NCBI RefSeq assembly: GCF_000213055.1
Contig: NZ_CM001165.1
Coordinates: forward strand, 4,238,945-4,302,944
Direction of reading: 5' to 3'
Length of the DNA stretch: 64,000 nucleotides
From: Streptomyces sp. Tu6071
GTDB taxonomy: Bacteria > Actinomycetota > Actinomycetes > Streptomycetales > Streptomycetaceae
Position numbers and translations under genes: made by a program. The notes beneath the pieces are model-generated. The model searched no databases and was not told the DNA's origin. It was given only the letters and a program-made list of their open reading frames with translations. This document shows positions 9,422-17,500 of this stretch, piece by piece (the stretch's first letter is position 1; the number at the start of each line of letters is the position of its first letter).

Positions 9422-9847
9422 GTGGCCAGATGGGAAGTTGCCTGGCCGAATCGGATTGCATCCGTGAGCCTGGGCGTAGGATTTCTCGCACTCGCGGTTT
9501 TCGGGGTGATTGCCGGGGTGGCCAAGGCGGGGCCGGTTTTCGTACTCTTCCTCGCAGCCGCAGGAGTTGCTGGCCTGCTGTACGGCTTCGCTACCAGCAT
9601 CACACTGACCGACGACCGCGTCATCGTCAGGAATTTCGGCCTGACGGAAGAGGTAATGCTGACGGACGTCGTGCGCGTGGATGTCGGCTACGGAGGGACA
9701 TCTCTTTTCGGCCGGGACGGCGCCAAGGTCCGAGCCTTCGCTGTGGAAAAACCGAATTATGCGGCCTGGATGGGGCGTGTCACGCGCGCTGACCGGGTGA
9801 AAAAGGCGCTGCTGGACGCGGCGAAGATCGCGCAGCGTCCCTCGTGA
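9422..9847 (+). CDS. Small membrane protein with PH-like domain, candidate orphan immunity protein
   Basis: The start is GTG 9422, ten bases behind AGGAG, giving 141 residues. Two adjacent hydrophobic segments (about residues 13-32 and 36-53; SLGVGFLALAVFGVI and VFVLFLAAAGVAGLLYG) form a hairpin in the membrane. The rest (TSITLTDDRVIVRNFGLTEEVMLTDVVRVDV) has the strand pattern of bacterial PH domains found in small membrane proteins. It follows the orphan toxin-like fragment at 9291-9407 by 14 bp, so it may be an immunity gene kept after its toxin decayed. A housekeeping PH-domain protein is the alternative. Confidence 0.6.
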   Translation: MARWEVAWPNRIASVSLGVGFLALAVFGVIAGVAKAGPVFVLFLAAAGVAGLLYGFATSITLTDDRVIVRNFGLTEEVMLTDVVRVDVGYGGTSLFGRDGAKVRAFAVEKPNYAAWMGRVTRADRVKKALLDAAKIAQRPS

Positions 9848-10071
9848 GGCATTCCCGCCACAGCTCCTCCACGTAAAAGACTCCGTGGACTATGCGCGGC
9901 TGGGGCGTCGGGGAACAGCACCGATACCCCAGCCGCCCATTGGGTGTGCGTGCACCTTGAGCCCGGTAATGATGTGGACGGCGGTTCTGCGGTTGAGGCC
10001 GCAGCGGTCGAGTGATCTTTGAAATCGCCAAAGCCCAGATGAGCTGGATGCTGACCTAGGCTTTCCGCTAC

Positions 10072-10115
10072 GCCTCCTGTTGGATTCCAAACGACGACCC
10101 GGGCTTTACAAGGCC
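10072..10115 (-). repeat. Degenerate partial copy of the tRNA-Thr 3' half (possible att-site relic)
   Basis: Read on the minus strand, this stretch contains CTTGTAAAGC, GGGTCGTCG, GGAATCC and CAGG in the same order and spacing as the anticodon loop, variable region, T arm and acceptor strand of the tRNA-Thr at 10703-10776. By eye about 35 of 43 positions agree. The T stem of the copy no longer pairs perfectly, and no D arm precedes it. A displaced tRNA 3' end is the usual footprint of a site-specific integrative element; only about 0.6 kb now lies between the copies. Confidence 0.6.
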
Positions 10116-10627
10116 CTGCGGCGCGGCTTTCCCCTGCTTCGGCGGACCGGAACCGTGTACGCCGGGCTACGCAGGCGGGAACCGGGCGGGCCTGCCGCGC
10201 CAGGAAACGTACAGGCGGCGTGGTCGGACAGCAGGCGCAGCAACTCGTCGAAGTCGTCGAGCCATTCCTTCGCCGAGCGGATGGTGAATCCGGCCTCGTG
10301 GTAGGTGCGCCAGGCCCTGCCGCTCTCCTCGTCGTCTGCGTCGTATGGCTCGGGCATGACAGCGAGACGCGTGGAGAGGACGTCCCGGAGGAAGCCGGCG
10401 AGCCACCCGCGCTCGCCGAATTCGTAACCGGAAGCGGGAAACTTCTTGCTCTCGTCGGCGAGGAGAGAGGCCAAGCGGGCGAGGGGGCGGCCGCTGCGTC
10501 CTCGCCCAAGCGGACAAGGGCCTCCTGGTGCGACGGCAGGTGACGCCGCCGCGTAGGAAATCGTAAGTCCCCGCCGTCGCGGGCGAGGAACTGCAGAAGG
10601 TGCGGCCGTTGGAGCCACGCCCGCCAA
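10106..10627 (-). CDS. Conserved-looking hypothetical protein, perhaps N-terminally damaged
   Basis: The reading frame gives 173 residues. Only the middle looks like real protein: a segment from about residue 53 with ASLLADESKKFPASGYEFGE, GWLAGFLRDVLSTRLAVMPEP, WRTYHEAGFTIRSAKEWL and DDFDELLRLLSDH. The first 50 and last 40 residues are Arg/Pro-rich and look like read-through, and the frame end overlaps the degenerate tRNA copy. No convincing ribosome-binding site is seen. It lies between the two tRNA-Thr sequences, so it may be the last cargo gene of a lost integrated element. I do not recognise the family. Confidence 0.35.
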   Translation of the reverse strand: MAGVAPTAAPSAVPRPRRRGLTISYAAASPAVAPGGPCPLGRGRSGRPLARLASLLADESKKFPASGYEFGERGWLAGFLRDVLSTRLAVMPEPYDADDEESGRAWRTYHEAGFTIRSAKEWLDDFDELLRLLSDHAACTFPGAAGPPGSRLRSPAYTVPVRRSRGKPRRRAL

Positions 10628-10702
10628 CGGGCCGGTGTGCGCGCGTGCCGAGCCGCCCGGCCGACTCGTCGAGGCAGGGCGTCTGCCCTGGGCCTTTCTG
10701 GG

Positions 10703-10776
10703 AGCCCCCTGTCGGATTCGAACCGACGACCCACGCTTTACAAGAGCGTTGCTCTGGCCATCTGAGCTAAGGAGGC
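10703..10776 (-). tRNA. tRNA-Thr (anticodon UGU)
   Basis: The minus strand folds into a cloverleaf: acceptor GCCTCCT pairs with AGGGGGC, the D arm contains AGCTCAGATGGCCAGAGC, the anticodon arm ACGCT-CTTGTAA-AGCGT gives anticodon TGT, and the T arm is GTCGG-TTCGAAT-CCGAC. The discriminator base is T and the terminal CCA is not fully encoded, which is common in Streptomyces. Its 3' end faces the accessory RHS region, and a partial copy lies at 10072-10115. Confidence 0.95.
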
Positions 10777-10912
10777 GGGTGCCAGCAGTGTAACGGAGGG
10801 AGGGGATGGAGGGTGTCCGGGAGTGGGCGACGAAGCGGGGCGCGGGGTGGCGGGCGTGAGCGTGAGACTCCGTGACGTGGCCGGGGGCGGGGGCGCCTGG
10901 ACAGGGGGAAGC

Positions 10913-11090
10913 GTGACGTTCGGCATGGGTTGGCCGGCGTTGGCCTCGCTCGTCAAGGGCGCAGGCGGCTCCAGTGACAACAACGGCGAGCTGGTTCAGC
11001 AGCGCATCACCGCGGCGCAGCCGCTGGAGGGCAAGTTCAACGGCAGCGGCAATGCGGCCTTCGGCACCCCTCGCACCGCGCGCTGGGCGG
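10913..11090 (+). pseudogene. Possible remnant of a WXG100/ESX-like gene
   Basis: From GTG 10913 the frame reads TFGMGWPALASLVKGAGG and later QQRITAAQPLEGKFNGSGNAAF. The motif around GKFNGSGNAAF resembles the W-x-G turn region of Streptomyces WXG100-type proteins, with the Trp replaced. After about 60 codons the frame turns into low-complexity Gly/Arg. The ribosome-binding site is weak. I read this as a truncated relic; it could also be chance. Confidence 0.25.
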
Positions 11091-11307
11091 TCAAGGGTGT
11101 CGCGCCGCCGGGGGGTGGCCTCGGGGCTGCATGCGGCGGCCTGGCGGGCGCTGGAGCGGCTGACGGGCGAGGGCGGGGCGGGTGGTGGTGCGGGTACGGG
11201 GCCGGGGCCGGGGCGCTCGCGGGGGTGAGGGTGGTCGCCCGCAGGTGGGGGCCGCGCGCGGTCTCGTACAATGTGGAACGACGATCCGATTCGAGGGAGG
11301 AGCCGCC
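11091..11307. other. GC-rich gap before the TetR gene
   Basis: No gene is seen. A TACAAT hexamer at 11267-11272, 36 bases before the TetR start, is a plausible -10 box, but no good -35 hexamer is present at the usual distance. Confidence 0.4.
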
Positions 11308-11895
11308 GTGGCCACCGACGAGACTCCCGGCGCCGCGCCGCAGGCGCCCCGGGCCATGCGGCGGGACGTGCGGCGCAACCTCGACGCGCTGCTCGCCGCC
11401 GCCGCCGAGGTGTTCCGGGCCGAGGGCGTGGACGCGCCCGTGCGGCACATCACGGAGCGGGCCGGGGTCGGGGTCGGCACCCTCTACCGCCACTTCCCGC
11501 TCCGCTCGGACCTCATCGTCGCGGTCTTCCGGCACGAGGTCGACGCGCTCATGGCCGCCGCCGCGCCGCTCTCCGCCGCGCACCCGCCCGTCGAGGCGCT
11601 CGTCCGCTGGCTCGAACGGCTCGCCGGGTTCGTCGCGACCAAGCGCGGGCTGAGCGGCGCGCTGCACTCGGGCGATCCGGCGTACGAGGGGCTGCGCGAG
11701 TACTTCGAGAGCCGCTTCGTGCCCGTCATCGAGGGCCTCATGGACGCCGCCGCCGCGACCGGCGAGATCCGCGCGGGGCTCTCCCCGTTCGACCTCCTCG
11801 TCACGCTCGCCAACGTCGTCGACCCGGACGACCCCGCCTACACGGGGCGGGTCGTCGGGCTGCTCATGGACGGGTTGCGCTACCGGGCGGGGTGA
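11308..11895 (+). CDS. TetR/AcrR family transcriptional regulator
   Basis: The start is GTG 11308, six bases behind GGAGGA, for 195 residues. Residues about 18-65 form the TetR helix-turn-helix: LLAAAAEVFRAEG, then VGTLYRHFPLRSDL, the typical recognition helix and following Tyr-x-His-Phe. The rest is the all-helical ligand domain, ending with the common LLMDGLR. Known for the family: a dimeric repressor released by a small molecule. The target is not shown by the context; the methionine genes downstream are 330 bp away and need not be connected. Confidence 0.9.
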   Translation: MATDETPGAAPQAPRAMRRDVRRNLDALLAAAAEVFRAEGVDAPVRHITERAGVGVGTLYRHFPLRSDLIVAVFRHEVDALMAAAAPLSAAHPPVEALVRWLERLAGFVATKRGLSGALHSGDPAYEGLREYFESRFVPVIEGLMDAAAATGEIRAGLSPFDLLVTLANVVDPDDPAYTGRVVGLLMDGLRYRAG

Positions 11896-12223
11896 GGGGC
11901 TGCGCGCCCCGGTGACGTGCTGCCGGGCCGGGGTGTCTGCTCCTGCCGGGCCGGGGCGGTCTGCTCATGCCGCGCGCCGGGGTGAGGGCGCCGGGCTGCC
12001 GGGCCGGGTGACGCGCCGCCCGCCCGGGTTGACGCGCTCCCCGCCGGTCGACGCCTTCCCTGCCCGCGTTGCGAACGGCGCGTGTCGTCCCGTGGCGTTC
12101 GCATGGCGGTCGCGTGACATGCCGGGCCCCGCGCGGCCCCCGCGTGCTTCGCTCGTCGGACGTCCGCCGTCGTCCCCGTACGACCGGCCGGACGTCCGCC
12201 CGCCGTCCCGTACGAGGAGCGCC
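11896..12223. other. Intergenic region with short GC-rich direct repeats
   Basis: The element CTGCCGGGCCGGG occurs three times between about 11930 and 12010. Because the gene downstream is metY, I looked for an actinobacterial SAM riboswitch and saw no convincing core. No other gene or site is recognised. Confidence 0.4.
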
Positions 12224-13546
12224 ATGAGCACGCAGCCCGCCGAGTCCGCCGCCGAGTCCTGGTCCTTCGAGACGAAGCAGGTGCACGCGGGTGCCGTGCC
12301 CGATCCCGCCACGGGGGCGCGTGCCACGCCGATCTACCAGACGTCCTCCTTCGTCTTCCGGGACACGCGGCACGCCGCCGACCTCTTCTCGCTCGCCGAG
12401 CCCGGCAACATCTACACGCGCATCCACAACCCGACGCAGGACGTCTTCGAACAGCGGATCGCCGCGTTGGAGGGGGGAGTCGGCGCCGTCGCGGTCGCCT
12501 CGGGGCAGGCGGCCGAGACGCTCGCGCTGCTCACCCTCGCGCGCGCGGGCGACCACGTCGTCTCCAGCGCCTCGCTCTACGGCGGTACGTACAACCTCTT
12601 CCGCCACACCCTGCCGCGCCTCGGCATCGAGGTGTCCTTCGTGGACGACCCCGACGACCCCGAGGCGTGGCGCGCCGCCGCCCGGCCGCACACGAAGGCG
12701 TTCTTCGCCGAGACGCTGGGCAATCCGCGCGGCAACGTCCTCGACATCCGCGCCGTCTCCGACGTCGCGCACGCGGTCGGCGTCCCGCTCGTCGTCGACA
12801 ACACCGTCCCGACTCCTTATCTCCTGCGGCCACTTGAGCACGGGGCGGACATCGTCGTGCACTCCGCGACGAAGTTCCTCGGCGGGCACGGCACCGCGAT
12901 CGCGGGTGTCGTCGTGGACGGCGGCACGTTCGACTTCGGCGCGCACGCCGCGCGTTTCCCGGACTTCAGCGAGCCCGATCCGAGCTACCACGGCCTCCAG
13001 TACTGGCCCGCGCTCGGCCCGGGGGCGTACGCGGTCAAGCTCCGCGTCCAGCTCCTGCGCGACCTCGGCCCCGCGCTCTCGCCGCACTCCGCCTTCCTGC
13101 TGCTCCAGGGCGTCGAGACGTTGAGCCTGCGCATCGAGCGCCACACGGCGAACGCCGCCGCGCTCGCCACCTGGCTCGAAGGGCGCGACGAGGTGAGTGC
13201 CGTCCACTACGCGGGACTTGAGTCCAGCCCCTGGTACGAGAAGGGGCGCACGTATCTGCCGCGCGGGGCCGGGGCGATCGTGTCCTTCGAGCTGCGCGGC
13301 GGCGTGGAGGCGGGCAAACGCTTCGTGGACGCCGTGGAGTTGTTCAGCCACCTCGCCAACATCGGCGACGTCCGCAGCCTCATCATCCACCCCGCCTCCA
13401 CGACCCACAGCCAGCTCGGCGAGGAGGAGCTGCGCGCGACGGGCACCGCTCCCGGGCTCGTCCGGCTGTCGGTCGGCATCGAGAACCTGGCCGACCTGAA
13501 AGCGGACCTGGAGGCGGGCTTCCGCGCGGCGAAGGGTGCCGCGTAG
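12224..13546 (+). CDS. metY: O-acetylhomoserine sulfhydrylase (bifunctional OAH/OAS type)
   Basis: The start is ATG 12224 behind GAGGAG; the product has 440 residues, the normal length. It is a Cys/Met-metabolism PLP enzyme: [17 protein letters not shown] and [10 protein letters not shown] near the N-terminus, the glycine-rich VASGQAAET, and the PLP lysine in [11 protein letters not shown] at about residue 217. The C-terminal [11 protein letters not shown], with the family's conserved Ser/Thr/His, and [11 protein letters not shown] are also typical. Known reaction: O-acetyl-L-homoserine plus sulfide gives homocysteine and acetate, in the cytosol. The next gene makes its substrate and begins at the base after this stop codon, so the two are translationally coupled. 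Confidence 0.95.
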   Translation: MSTQPAESAAESWSFETKQVHAGAVPDPATGARATPIYQTSSFVFRDTRHAADLFSLAEPGNIYTRIHNPTQDVFEQRIAALEGGVGAVAVASGQAAETLALLTLARAGDHVVSSASLYGGTYNLFRHTLPRLGIEVSFVDDPDDPEAWRAAARPHTKAFFAETLGNPRGNVLDIRAVSDVAHAVGVPLVVDNTVPTPYLLRPLEHGADIVVHSATKFLGGHGTAIAGVVVDGGTFDFGAHAARFPDFSEPDPSYHGLQYWPALGPGAYAVKLRVQLLRDLGPALSPHSAFLLLQGVETLSLRIERHTANAAALATWLEGRDEVSAVHYAGLESSPWYEKGRTYLPRGAGAIVSFELRGGVEAGKRFVDAVELFSHLANIGDVRSLIIHPASTTHSQLGEEELRATGTAPGLVRLSVGIENLADLKADLEAGFRAAKGAA

Positions 13547-14692
13547 GTGCGGGAGGCCGCCGCCGTACGGGAGACGGGGCGCGAGGAGCCGTGGCGGGTC
13601 TCCGGGGCCTGGCGGGCGGGGGACCCGCCGGGCCGCAGGCGCTGGTACGCGGCGGACAAGCCGCTCGCGCTGGAGGCGGGCGGCGAACTCCCCTCCATGC
13701 GACTCGCGTTCGAGACCTGGGGCACGCTCGCGCCCGACGCCTCGAACGCCGTGCTCGTCCTCCACGCGCTCACCGGGGACAGCCACGTGCACGGAGCCGC
13801 GGGCCCGGGGCACCCGACGCCCGGGTGGTGGGACGGGCTCGTCGGGCCGGGACGCGCGCTCGACACGGACCGGTGGTTCGTCGTCGCGCCGAACGTGCTC
13901 GGCGGCTGCCAGGGCAGTACGGGCCCGTCGTCCGTACGACCCGGCGGGGGCCGGGCCTTCGGCGGTGCCTTCCCCTTCCTCACGCCGCGCGACCAGGTCG
14001 CCGCCGAGGCGGGGCTCGCGGACGCGCTCGGCATCGGCCGCTGGGCGCTCGTCGTGGGCGGCTCGATGGGCGGAATGCGGGCCGTCGAGTGGGCCGTCGC
14101 CCACCCCGCCCGCACCGGGGCGCTTCTCCTGCTCGCGACCGCGGCGGCGGCGAGCGCCGAACAGATCGCCTGGTCGGGGCTCCAGATCGCGGCGATCCGC
14201 GCCGACCCGCACTGGCACGCCGGCGACTACCACGGCACGGGCCGGGGGCCGGTGGGCGGTCTCGCACAGGCCCGGCGGCTCGCGCACGTCACGTACCGTA
14301 CGGCCGCCGAACTCCAGGACCGCTTCGGGCGGACGACGGGCGCCGGGGGCCGGTTCGAGGTCGACGCGTACCTCGACCACCACGCCGCGAAGCTCGTCCG
14401 CCGCTTCGACGCGGGCAGTTACGTCGTCCTGAGCGAGTCCATGAACGCCCACGACGTGGGCCGCGAGCGGGGCGGCCTCCGCGCGGCCCTGACCCGCGTC
14501 ACGGCGCCCGCGCTCGTGGCGGGCGTCGACTCCGACCGGCTCTACCCGCTCGCGCAGCAGCGGGAGTTGGCGGCGCTGATCCCGGGCGCCGATACGGTCC
14601 GTGTGATCGAGTCGGCGCACGGGCATGATGGCTTCCTCACGGAGACGGAACAAGTGTCGGCGCTGGTCGCGGAGTTGCTGGCGGACGGCTGA
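13547..14692 (+). CDS. metX: Homoserine O-acetyltransferase
   Basis: GTG 13547 follows the metY stop with no gap; the product has 381 residues. It is an alpha/beta-hydrolase-fold acyltransferase. LHALTGDSHV is the oxyanion region, the nucleophile serine lies in VVGGSMGGMRAVEW (about residue 174), the Asp in AGVDSDRLYP (about 328) and the His in SAHGHDGFLTE (about 358): a complete catalytic triad. Known reaction: acetyl-CoA plus L-homoserine gives O-acetylhomoserine, which MetY then sulfhydrylates. MetX, MetA-type and serine-acetylating relatives can be confused, but pairing with metY supports this call. Confidence 0.95.
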   Translation: MREAAAVRETGREEPWRVSGAWRAGDPPGRRRWYAADKPLALEAGGELPSMRLAFETWGTLAPDASNAVLVLHALTGDSHVHGAAGPGHPTPGWWDGLVGPGRALDTDRWFVVAPNVLGGCQGSTGPSSVRPGGGRAFGGAFPFLTPRDQVAAEAGLADALGIGRWALVVGGSMGGMRAVEWAVAHPARTGALLLLATAAAASAEQIAWSGLQIAAIRADPHWHAGDYHGTGRGPVGGLAQARRLAHVTYRTAAELQDRFGRTTGAGGRFEVDAYLDHHAAKLVRRFDAGSYVVLSESMNAHDVGRERGGLRAALTRVTAPALVAGVDSDRLYPLAQQRELAALIPGADTVRVIESAHGHDGFLTETEQVSALVAELLADG

Positions 14693-14705
14693 GGAGGGAG
14701 CAGGG

Positions 14706-15255
14706 GTGTCGTACGTGGTCGTGCCGGGGATCGACGGGTCCGACGAGGCGCACTGGCAGAGCCGGTGGGAGGCGGGATGGGGCGCGGAGGCGGTCCGGAT
14801 CGCGCCCGGGTCCTGGTCGGCGCCGGACCTGGAGGACTGGGTGGCGGCGGTGGGCAAGGCGTACGAGGCGGTGGCGGGGCGGGGCCCGGTCGTGCTCGTG
14901 GCGCACAGCCTGGGGTGCTGGGCGGTCGCCGAGTGGTTGCGCCGCGCCCGCCCCGAGGGCGCGGCGGCCTTCCTCGTCGCGCCCCCGGACCCCCACGGCC
15001 CCGCCTTCCCGGCCGAGGCGGCTCCCGCCTTCGTCCCCCTGCGCCCCGCCCCGCTCCCGTGCCCGGCGCTGCTCGTGGCGAGCACGGACGACCCGTACTG
15101 CGCACCGCGGAAGTCGGCGGACCTGGCAACGGCCTGGGGCGCGCGACTGCGCCTCGTGGGAAGCCGGGGCCACCTCAACACGGCCGGCGGGGTGGGGGAG
15201 TGGGGGGGAGGGGAGGGAACTGCTGGGGGAGTTCGTGCCGCCCCCGTCCGCGTGA
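14706..15255 (+). pseudogene. RBBP9/YdeN-type serine hydrolase gene with a frameshift near its 3' end
   Basis: The start is GTG 14706 behind GGAGCAGG. The product opens [20 protein letters not shown], has the nucleophile elbow [11 protein letters not shown], the Asp in STDDPYC and the His in [11 protein letters not shown], so it is a small RBBP9-like (DUF1234-type) esterase. After GVGEW the frame meets a run of seven G (15202-15208) and passes into low-complexity sequence. Removing one G restores the expected ending [14 protein letters not shown] and a stop at 15253-15255. This is either a real frameshift or a homopolymer error. All catalytic residues lie before it. Confidence 0.75.
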
Positions 15256-15340
15256 CGCGCGCCCTCCCCCACCTCCGCGCGCCCGCCGTACCCGCCCCGT
15301 CCGCCCGACGCCCCGGGCGGTCGGGGCGCAGAATTGCCCC

Positions 15341-16384
15341 ATGGCCTCCTCTTCCTCCGCCTCCCTCATCCCTCCCGCCCGTTGGACCGCGCACTACGAG
15401 GCCGGGAAGGACTTCCGTCCGTTGGGGGACGAGGAGCGGGCTCTGCTGCGGAGGGTCGCCGGAGCGGTCGGGGCGGGGCGGGCCCTGGACGTGTGCTGCG
15501 GGACCGGGGAGCTAGCCGCCTTCCTGCACGGCGAACTCGGGTACGAGACCGAAGCGGTCGACTTCGCCGAAGGAGCCGTCGCGCGAGCCCGGCAGCGGTG
15601 CGGGGACGCGGTCGCCGTGCGGGTGTGCGACGTGGAGCGGGAGCGCGCGGGGGAGAGCGGGGGCTACGCGCTGGTGACGGTGCGAAGGGCTGCCGCCTTC
15701 TGGGCGGACCGGGCACGGATCGTAAGGGAGTTGGGGGCGCTCCTGCGCGAGGGCGGCGCGCTCGTCGTGCTCAGCCCCGTACCGGGACGCATCTCGGAGC
15801 CGATGCGGCACATCGCCCTCGACGAGGACGAACTGCGCGTGCTCGCCGACGGGTTCGAGGAGTGCGAGCGGTACGACGTGGACGGGCTCGCCGCGCTCGT
15901 GCTGCGGCGGCCCGGTGGCTCGTACTCCGCCGCCGAGATGGCGCGCGAGCCGGTCGCGCAGGCGATGCTCGGGGCCGGAGTCGTCGTCACCGACCCCAAC
16001 GGGCGTGTGCTGCTGGGTCGTTCGGTCCAGGGGATGTGGAGTCTGCCCGGTGGCAAGGTGGACGCCGGGGAGTCCGTGACCGAGGCGGCCGTGCGGGAAC
16101 TCGCCGAGGAGACCGGCCTCACCGCCACGGCGACCCGTCTCCTCGCCCTCCTCCACGACGACAGCCGGGACCTCCGCCGCGTCACCGCCGCCGTGCGCGC
16201 CACGGCCTGGCACGGCACCCCGCACGTCACCGAGCCCCACCTCTTCACCCGCTGGGAGTGGCACGAGCGCGCTCAACTCGCCACGGTCGGGGCGATCTTC
16301 ACGCCCTCCGCCCACGTCATCGAAGTGGCCTTCCCCGGCACCCTGCCGGGCCTCGCGCTCCCGCACGTCTACCCAGCCGCCTGA
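15341..16384 (+). CDS. Class I SAM-methyltransferase fused to a Nudix hydrolase
   Basis: ATG 15341 gives 347 residues. Residues about 15-185 are a methyltransferase: SAM motif I reads [14 protein letters not shown] (from about 47), the acidic ribose-binding end is AVDFAEGAV, and [13 protein letters not shown] follows. Residues about 205-345 are a Nudix domain: [18 protein letters not shown] and a complete Nudix box G-x5-E-x7-REL-x-EE-x-GL from about residue 237. Both domains look intact. Known: such fusions are annotated in Streptomyces, but the substrate is not established. A possible reading is modification plus clean-up of a nucleotide-linked metabolite, which is inference only. Confidence 0.85.
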   Translation: MASSSSASLIPPARWTAHYEAGKDFRPLGDEERALLRRVAGAVGAGRALDVCCGTGELAAFLHGELGYETEAVDFAEGAVARARQRCGDAVAVRVCDVERERAGESGGYALVTVRRAAAFWADRARIVRELGALLREGGALVVLSPVPGRISEPMRHIALDEDELRVLADGFEECERYDVDGLAALVLRRPGGSYSAAEMAREPVAQAMLGAGVVVTDPNGRVLLGRSVQGMWSLPGGKVDAGESVTEAAVRELAEETGLTATATRLLALLHDDSRDLRRVTAAVRATAWHGTPHVTEPHLFTRWEWHERAQLATVGAIFTPSAHVIEVAFPGTLPGLALPHVYPAA

Positions 16385-16437
16385 GCCGGGGTGCGGGCCA
16401 CGCTTTCAGCCGCTGCCGCTCTCAGCCGCCCCGGCCG

Positions 16438-17028
16438 TCACTCCGCGTCCGCCCCGCTCCCCCTCGTCGCCTCCGTCGCCGCCGCCGGACCCCCTGATGG
16501 CTCCGACGACTCCGACGACTTCGACGACCCCGGAGACGACATCCCCGGCGTCGACCTCTCCGGTGACGGGATCGCCCCGGTCGGACGCTGCCGGGCCTCC
16601 GTCGGCCCGTCCGGCCGCCTGGCTCCGTCCGGTCGTGCGCTCGGCGGCGCTCCCGTGACCGTCGAGCGTCCCGAGGGCACGGCGCTCGGCCCCGAAGGGG
16701 CGGGGGCGGGGGTCTGCTCCACGGACTCGCTCGGGTGCGGTGGCGTGGCGGGTTCGCCGCTCGCCGAAGGGCCGGGGCCGAGCGGGAGTTCGTGTCGTTC
16801 CCGCTGGTCGGCCGAGTGCGGCGTCAGGGTGAACAGGGCCGCGCAGGCCGCTGCCGTCGCGAGGGCGGCGCCCGCTCCCGTCCGGACCGCCCTGCGGCGC
16901 CGCGCGCGACGGCGGACCGTCGAGAACTGCCCGGCGGGCGCGGCGAGATGATCCGTACCCTCGTCGCCGCGCAGGAGCACGAAGAGCGGGTCGTCCGAGG
17001 GGTCCTCGTCATCGAACCGGGTGGTCAA
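16438..17028 (-). CDS. Single-pass membrane protein, possible anti-sigma partner
   Basis: TTG 17028 lies four bases behind AGGAGG and overlaps the end of the sigma-factor gene by 20 bases. The 196-residue product has an acidic N-terminus (TTRFDDEDPSDDPLFVLLRG), a basic cluster (RRRARRRRAVR), one membrane segment (GAGAALATAAACAALFTL, about 50-68) and a Ser/Pro/Gly-rich extracellular tail. The cytosolic head of about 45 residues followed by a membrane segment fits a small membrane-bound partner of the ECF sigma factor encoded just upstream. No zinc-binding anti-sigma motif (HxxxCxxC) is present, so anti-sigma function is a guess. Confidence 0.75.
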   Translation of the reverse strand: MTTRFDDEDPSDDPLFVLLRGDEGTDHLAAPAGQFSTVRRRARRRRAVRTGAGAALATAAACAALFTLTPHSADQRERHELPLGPGPSASGEPATPPHPSESVEQTPAPAPSGPSAVPSGRSTVTGAPPSARPDGARRPDGPTEARQRPTGAIPSPERSTPGMSSPGSSKSSESSEPSGGPAAATEATRGSGADAE

Positions 17029-17500
17029 CGGTCCTCCTCAAGTGGGCTCGCAGCAGTTCGCGGGCGGCGTGCAGGTCGGCCTTCACTGTGCCCTCCTTGC
17101 GTCCGGTGAACGCGGCGACCTCGCGGACCGGCATATCGGCGTAGTAGTGGAGCAGGATCGGCACGCGCAGCCGCTCCGGGAGCGACTGGACGAGCAATCT
17201 GACGGTCGGGTCGGGGAGTTGCTCGGGCTCGCGGAGCGCCGTCTCCGTGCCGGCGCGGCGCAGGGCGGTGCGTTCGCGGTCGAGGGCGCGCCAGTGGTCC
17301 CGTACGAGGTTCGCGGCCGTCACGTAGAGGAAGCCGCGCGGCTCGTCGACCGAACTCCAGCGCGCCCAGAGGCGGGTGAAGGCTTCCGAGGCGACTTCGT
17401 GCGCCGTCCCGTCGTCGTCGACGAGCCGCCGCACCCACCCGGCGAGCCGGGGGTACAGCGCGGCGAACAGCTCGGCGGCCTCGCGCTCGCGGCGCCTCAC
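17009..17500 (-). CDS. ECF RNA polymerase sigma factor
   Basis: GTG 17500 overlaps the sortase stop codon (GTGA). The product has 163 residues. Region 2 is seen in ELFAALYPRLAGWV and ASEAFTRLWARW, with FLYVTAANLVRDHWR. Region 4 is ILLHYYADMPVREVAAFTGR followed by GTVKADLHAARELLRAHL, the DNA-reading helix-turn-helix. Known: ECF factors redirect RNA polymerase to small regulons. Being last but one in an operon with a sortase and its likely substrate suggests control of, or by, cell-surface functions. The promoter motif it reads is not evident. Confidence 0.92.
   Translation of the reverse strand: MRRREREAAELFAALYPRLAGWVRRLVDDDGTAHEVASEAFTRLWARWSSVDEPRGFLYVTAANLVRDHWRALDRERTALRRAGTETALREPEQLPDPTVRLLVQSLPERLRVPILLHYYADMPVREVAAFTGRKEGTVKADLHAARELLRAHLRRTVDHPVR

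Noticed and set aside
10072..10776. An integrase gene for the tRNA-Thr-linked element
   Set aside because: No tyrosine-recombinase or serine-recombinase motif is visible near either tRNA copy; the element, if any, has lost it.
11896..12223. SAM riboswitch upstream of metY
   Set aside because: Expected from the pathway, but I could not find a core like GGTCATGAG or a convincing pseudoknot. A covariance-model search would settle it.
11864..15394. 1,176-codon open frame antisense to metY-metX and neighbours
   Set aside because: It is a shadow of well-supported genes with complete catalytic motifs; the translation is low-complexity Arg/Gly/Ala.
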